A DNA stretch of 6,466 bases, taken from contig DUTZ01000392.1 in NCBI GenBank assembly GCA_012841845.1, forward strand, positions 1-6,466, in the 5' to 3' direction. Made by a program: the position numbers and the translations under genes. The stretch is from Actinomycetales bacterium. Its GTDB lineage: Bacteria > Actinomycetota > Actinomycetes > Mycobacteriales > Mycobacteriaceae. Position 1 is the first letter of the stretch; every line of letters starts with the position of its first letter. Of the stretch, positions 4,495 to 6,466 are shown piece by piece. The notes below the pieces were generated by a model. The model did not search any database, had not been told where the DNA came from, and saw only the letters and a list, made by a program, of their open reading frames with translations.

Positions 4495-5376
4495 ATGAGC
4501 GTGCGCGCACCCGCGGCCCGGCCGAGGGGTCAGGCACCGCCGCCCGGCGTCCGGCGGCTCTTCGCCTATGCCGCCCGCGAGGTCGCGCCCCGGCACACCC
4601 GGCCACCGCACCGCGGTCTGCCGTCGAGCACCCTCACCGTCATCGTGGCCACCGACTCCCCGCTGCTGTGCTCGGCCACGGCCGACGAGTGGGCGTCGGG
4701 GCAAGGGACCCGGCACGAGGTGTGCCTCGGGGCGTTCCATCTGCAGCCGGTCTACCTGCAGCGACCCGATCTCCAGGAGGGCGTGCAGGTGGCCCTGCAC
4801 CCGCTCGCGGCGCGCCGCCTGTTCGGCCTGCCCGCCGCCGCGCTCACCGGGCTCACCCAGGAGGGTGACGCCGTCCTCGGTCCCGGGGTCCGCGCGCTGC
4901 ACCGCCGTGTGGCCTCCGCGGCGCCGGGCGAGCGGGAGGGTCTCGTCGCCCACGGCCTCGCGGAGCTGGCCGTCCGGCACGAGCGCACCCCCGCACCCCG
5001 CCGTGAGGTGGTGGGGGCGTGGCGCCTGCTGGAGCGCGCCGGCGGACGGATGCGGGTGGGCGACGTCGCCGACGGCGTGGGCCTCACCCCGCGGCACCTG
5101 AGCTCACTGGTCAAGGCCGAGTTGGGGATCGGCACCAAGCAGCTCGCGGACCTGTTCCGCTGGGAGTCCGCACACGCCGCGCTGGTCCGCGGGATCCGCT
5201 CCGGCCGACCACCGCTCCTCGCCGATCTCGCCCACACCCACGGATACGCCGACCACGCCCACCTCGACGCCGCCTACCGGCGGTACGCGGGGACCTCGCC
5301 GTCGTCCTGGATCGGTGAGGAGTTCCGAAACATCCAAGCCGGCGGCGACCCGGGCGGGCGACACTCGGAACCATGA
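4495..5376 (+). CDS. AraC family transcriptional regulator, 293 aa
   Basis: A DNA-binding regulator with a sensor-like N-terminal domain and a C-terminal AraC double helix-turn-helix. Residues about 20-165 carry the N-terminal part, with PHRGLPSSTLTVIV (38-51) and LHPLAARRLFGLPAAAL (101-117), as seen in AraC proteins with a DUF6597-like domain rather than a classical arabinose cupin. The DNA-binding part covers residues about 170-278: first HTH around RMRVGDVADGVGLTPRHLS (185-203), second around LLADLAHTHGYADHAHL (241-257), then the family ending YRRYAGTSPSSW (261-272). The ATG at 4495 has no Shine-Dalgarno and may be leaderless. The stop overlaps the next gene's ATG (ATGA at 5373-5376). This type of AraC gene commonly precedes a VOC-fold gene in actinobacteria. 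Likely targets are its own operon and possibly the divergent azlCD. The ligand is unknown. Confidence 0.87.
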   Translation: MSVRAPAARPRGQAPPPGVRRLFAYAAREVAPRHTRPPHRGLPSSTLTVIVATDSPLLCSATADEWASGQGTRHEVCLGAFHLQPVYLQRPDLQEGVQVALHPLAARRLFGLPAAALTGLTQEGDAVLGPGVRALHRRVASAAPGEREGLVAHGLAELAVRHERTPAPRREVVGAWRLLERAGGRMRVGDVADGVGLTPRHLSSLVKAELGIGTKQLADLFRWESAHAALVRGIRSGRPPLLADLAHTHGYADHAHLDAAYRRYAGTSPSSWIGEEFRNIQAGGDPGGRHSEP

Positions 5377-5879
5377 CCGCACACGCCGCCCACCAGCCCG
5401 GACAGCCGCCCGTCCCCACCGTCTGGCCCTGCCTCCACTGCACCCACGCCCCGACCGTCATCGACTGGCTCGTCACCGCCCTGGGATTCGTCGAGACCGC
5501 CCGCCACACCGAGGGCGACTCGGTGGTCCACGCCGAGTTGCTGTGGCCCGAGGGCGGGGGAGTGATGCTCGGCGACCACGTCCGCGGCGACGACGACCCC
5601 CACGCCACGCCCGCCGGCGCCGCCGTGTCGTTCCTGGTCACGCACGATTCCGACGCCGTCTATGCGCGCGCCCGCGCCGCCGGGGCCGAGGTCGTCATGG
5701 AGCTGCACGACACCGACTACGGCGACCACGGCTTCTCCGTCCGCGATCCCGAGGGCAACGTGTGGTCGGTCGGCCAGTACCGCGGCCAGCCGACGCCCAC
5801 CCCGACGCCAGGGTCTGCGGGTCCCGGGTCTGCGGGCGCTGGTTCGGCGGGCGTCGGGCCGGCTGGTGCCGGCTCGTGA
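5373..5879 (+). CDS. VOC (glyoxalase/bleomycin-resistance fold) protein with repetitive C-terminal tail, 168 aa
   Basis: The VOC domain spans residues about 14-138: a first strand PTVWPCLH, the helix DWLVTALGF (31-39), AELLWPEGGGVMLGD (54-68), a second half SFLVTHDSDAVYARA (86-100), and the closing HDTDYGDHGFSVRDPEGNVWSVG (112-134). VOC proteins bind or modify small molecules, sometimes with a metal; His53 and Glu128 are possible ligand positions but the full metal set cannot be confirmed. After the domain the protein carries an unusual 30-residue tail: PTPTPTP and then pentapeptides GSAGP, GSAGA, GSAGV, GPAGA. The ATG overlaps the AraC stop (ATGA), and the stop overlaps the next gene's GTG (GTGA), so all three are translationally coupled. 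The AraC partner suggests an inducible binding, resistance or detoxification role; the substrate is unknown. Confidence 0.85.
   Translation: MTAHAAHQPGQPPVPTVWPCLHCTHAPTVIDWLVTALGFVETARHTEGDSVVHAELLWPEGGGVMLGDHVRGDDDPHATPAGAAVSFLVTHDSDAVYARARAAGAEVVMELHDTDYGDHGFSVRDPEGNVWSVGQYRGQPTPTPTPGSAGPGSAGAGSAGVGPAGAGS
5811..5876 (+). repeat. 15-bp coding tandem repeat encoding GSAGx pentapeptides
   Basis: GGGTCTGCGGG occurs exactly at 5811-5821 and 5826-5836, with two further diverged 15-bp units. The translation is GSAGP, GSAGA, GSAGV, GPAGA, GS. The first units are nearly identical in DNA, indicating recent slippage or duplication. The encoded segment resembles a flexible linker. Confidence 0.75.
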
Positions 5880-6286
5880 GCGTCTGGCCCCAGCCGCTGC
5901 TCGTCGTGGCCGACGTCCCCGCCTCGAGCCGCTGGTACCAGCAACTCCTGGGCGCGGCGAGCAACCACGGCGGCGACGAGTACGACCAGCTCGTCGTGGG
6001 TGAGGAGATCGTCCTCCAACTCCACACCCGCGACGGGGACGCCGCCCACGGCCCGCTCGCCGACCCGGAGGTCGCCGTGGGCAACGGCGTAGCCGTGTGG
6101 TTCGAGCTCGCGGATCTCGACGCCGCGCTCGGCCGGGCCGCCGGGATCGGGGCGTCGATCGAGCGTCCGGTGCACGTCAATCCGCTGGCACACCACCGCG
6201 AGGCCTGGCTGCGCGACCCGGACGGGTACCGCGTCGTGCTGGCGGGGGAGTCGGAGTTCCGGCCGAGGCCGCCGCGCCGCCCCTGA
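5876..6286 (+). CDS. Second VOC-fold protein, 136 aa
   Basis: A second glyoxalase/bleomycin-resistance-fold protein, different from its upstream neighbour. The fold reads WPQPLLVVADVPASSRWYQQLLG (residues 4-26), then EEIVLQLHTRDGD (43-55), GVAVWFELADLDAALGRA (71-88), and HREAWLRDPDGYRVVLAGE (107-125). His50, His107 and Glu125 could be metal ligands, but the first-strand histidine of metal-dependent members is replaced (Gln6 is nearby), so an enzymatic role is uncertain and ligand binding is equally possible. The start is the GTG at 5876, which overlaps the previous stop in a GTGA; the frame is open far upstream, but that part runs in the wrong frame through the first VOC gene. There is no independent Shine-Dalgarno, so translation probably depends on termination of the upstream gene. 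The C-terminus ends in a short Pro/Arg-rich tail. Last gene of the AraC-VOC-VOC operon. Confidence 0.85.
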   Translation: MSVWPQPLLVVADVPASSRWYQQLLGAASNHGGDEYDQLVVGEEIVLQLHTRDGDAAHGPLADPEVAVGNGVAVWFELADLDAALGRAAGIGASIERPVHVNPLAHHREAWLRDPDGYRVVLAGESEFRPRPPRRP

Positions 6287-6318
6287 CCGCCCGCCCCCGC
6301 TGACCGCCCCCGCCCTTA

Positions 6319-6394
6319 CGAAATCGGCGACCCGATCGCAGTGTCGGCGACCCCTGTGAGGGCCGCCGACCCATCAGTGGAGTCGCCGATTTCG
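6319..6394. repeat. 76-bp nested palindromic element
   Basis: The outer arms CGAAATCGGCGAC (6319-6331) and GTCGCCGATTTCG (6382-6394) are a perfect 13-bp inverted repeat. An inner stem GTCGGCG (6343-6349) with CGCCGAC (6364-6370), extended after one mismatch by CCC/GGG, shares exactly the same centre of symmetry and has a 6-base loop. The two unpaired stretches between the stems are both 11 bases. The element also contains direct copies of TCGGCGACCC at 6324 and 6344 with variants at 6363 and 6383, a spacing of about 20 bp. It lies 32 bp after the second VOC stop. It could be the operon terminator, a dispersed extragenic palindromic repeat, or a protein-binding site; the sequence alone does not decide. 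Confidence 0.7.
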
Positions 6395-6466
6395 GAGGGG
6401 TTCGGCGGCGCGGGCGGCGCGGGGGAGCGGCACCACCGGCACCGCACACGCCGCGACCATCGCCGC
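6374..6466 (-). CDS. Possible C-terminal end of a gene entering from the right edge
   Basis: On the minus strand a frame from the right edge reads AMVAACAVPVVPLPRAARAAE and continues a few residues to a TGA at 6374-6376, inside the palindrome. The hydrophobic start followed by a Pro/Arg/Ala tail resembles the end of a membrane protein. Only 30 residues are visible, GC-rich DNA gives such frames by chance, and the stop lies inside a structured repeat, so this is a weak call. Confidence 0.2.
   Translation of the reverse strand, partial: AAMVAACAVPVVPLPRAARAAEPLRNRRLH

Noticed and set aside
4450..5097. Long upstream extension of the AzlC frame to 5097
   Set aside because: It is antisense to the AraC gene. 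The AraC frame encodes recognisable helix-turn-helix motifs, while the extension is low-complexity Arg/Gly-rich sequence.
5315..5875. Upstream extension of the second VOC frame
   Set aside because: This part is Arg/Pro-rich shadow sequence in the wrong frame through the first VOC gene; the VOC domain begins right at the GTG at 5876.
6283..6309. Direct repeat CTGACCGCCC (6283 and 6300)
   Set aside because: Short, C-rich and at a gene end; such repeats arise easily by chance or slippage in this composition, and no function is suggested.
1..6466. tRNA, rRNA, CRISPR array, insertion sequence or prophage
   Set aside because: I saw no spaced repeat array, no transposase or integrase motif, and no tRNA-like cloverleaf or rRNA sequence on either strand.

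Overview
The window is very GC-rich with strong G/C preference at third codon positions. Together with a CYP125-type P450, a BrnFE/AzlCD exporter and probable leaderless start codons, this points to a mycolic-acid actinobacterium (order Mycobacteriales/Corynebacteriales, for example Dietzia, Gordonia or Rhodococcus). The genus is an inference; no rRNA or other marker gene is present.

Layout. (1) Positions 1-861: the C-terminal end of a proline/alanine-rich protein, then two small hydrophobic glycine/alanine-rich proteins (96 and 71 aa), all on the + strand, each of the two small genes with its own Shine-Dalgarno, and closed by a strong hairpin at 889-937. The two small proteins share an ungapped core ending in a Pro-His pair and look like diverged tandem paralogues; I know of no function for them. 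(2) 953-1480: a GNAT N-acetyltransferase, convergent with (3) a MarR regulator (1499-1951, minus). The MarR gene is divergent from a CYP125-family cytochrome P450 (2028-3266, plus). An AT-rich palindrome lies in the 76-bp gap between their start codons. (4) A hairpin separates the P450 from the convergent azlCD pair (minus, 3332-4431), a two-part branched-chain amino acid exporter. (5) Divergent from azlC is an AraC-type regulator (4495-5376), followed by two VOC/glyoxalase-fold genes with 4-nt ATGA and GTGA overlaps, so it is a tightly coupled three-gene operon. (6) 6287-6466: mostly non-coding, with a 76-bp nested palindrome and perhaps the end of a gene entering from the right on the minus strand.

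How the genes may work together. The MarR protein probably controls itself and the P450 through the shared palindrome. The AraC protein probably controls its own operon and may control azlCD. The most novel-looking items are the small paralogous protein pair with its Pro/Ala-rich neighbour, the nested palindrome on the right, and the repeat tail that links the two VOC domains. No complete previously undescribed system can be demonstrated from this window alone; the left-edge cluster is the best candidate.
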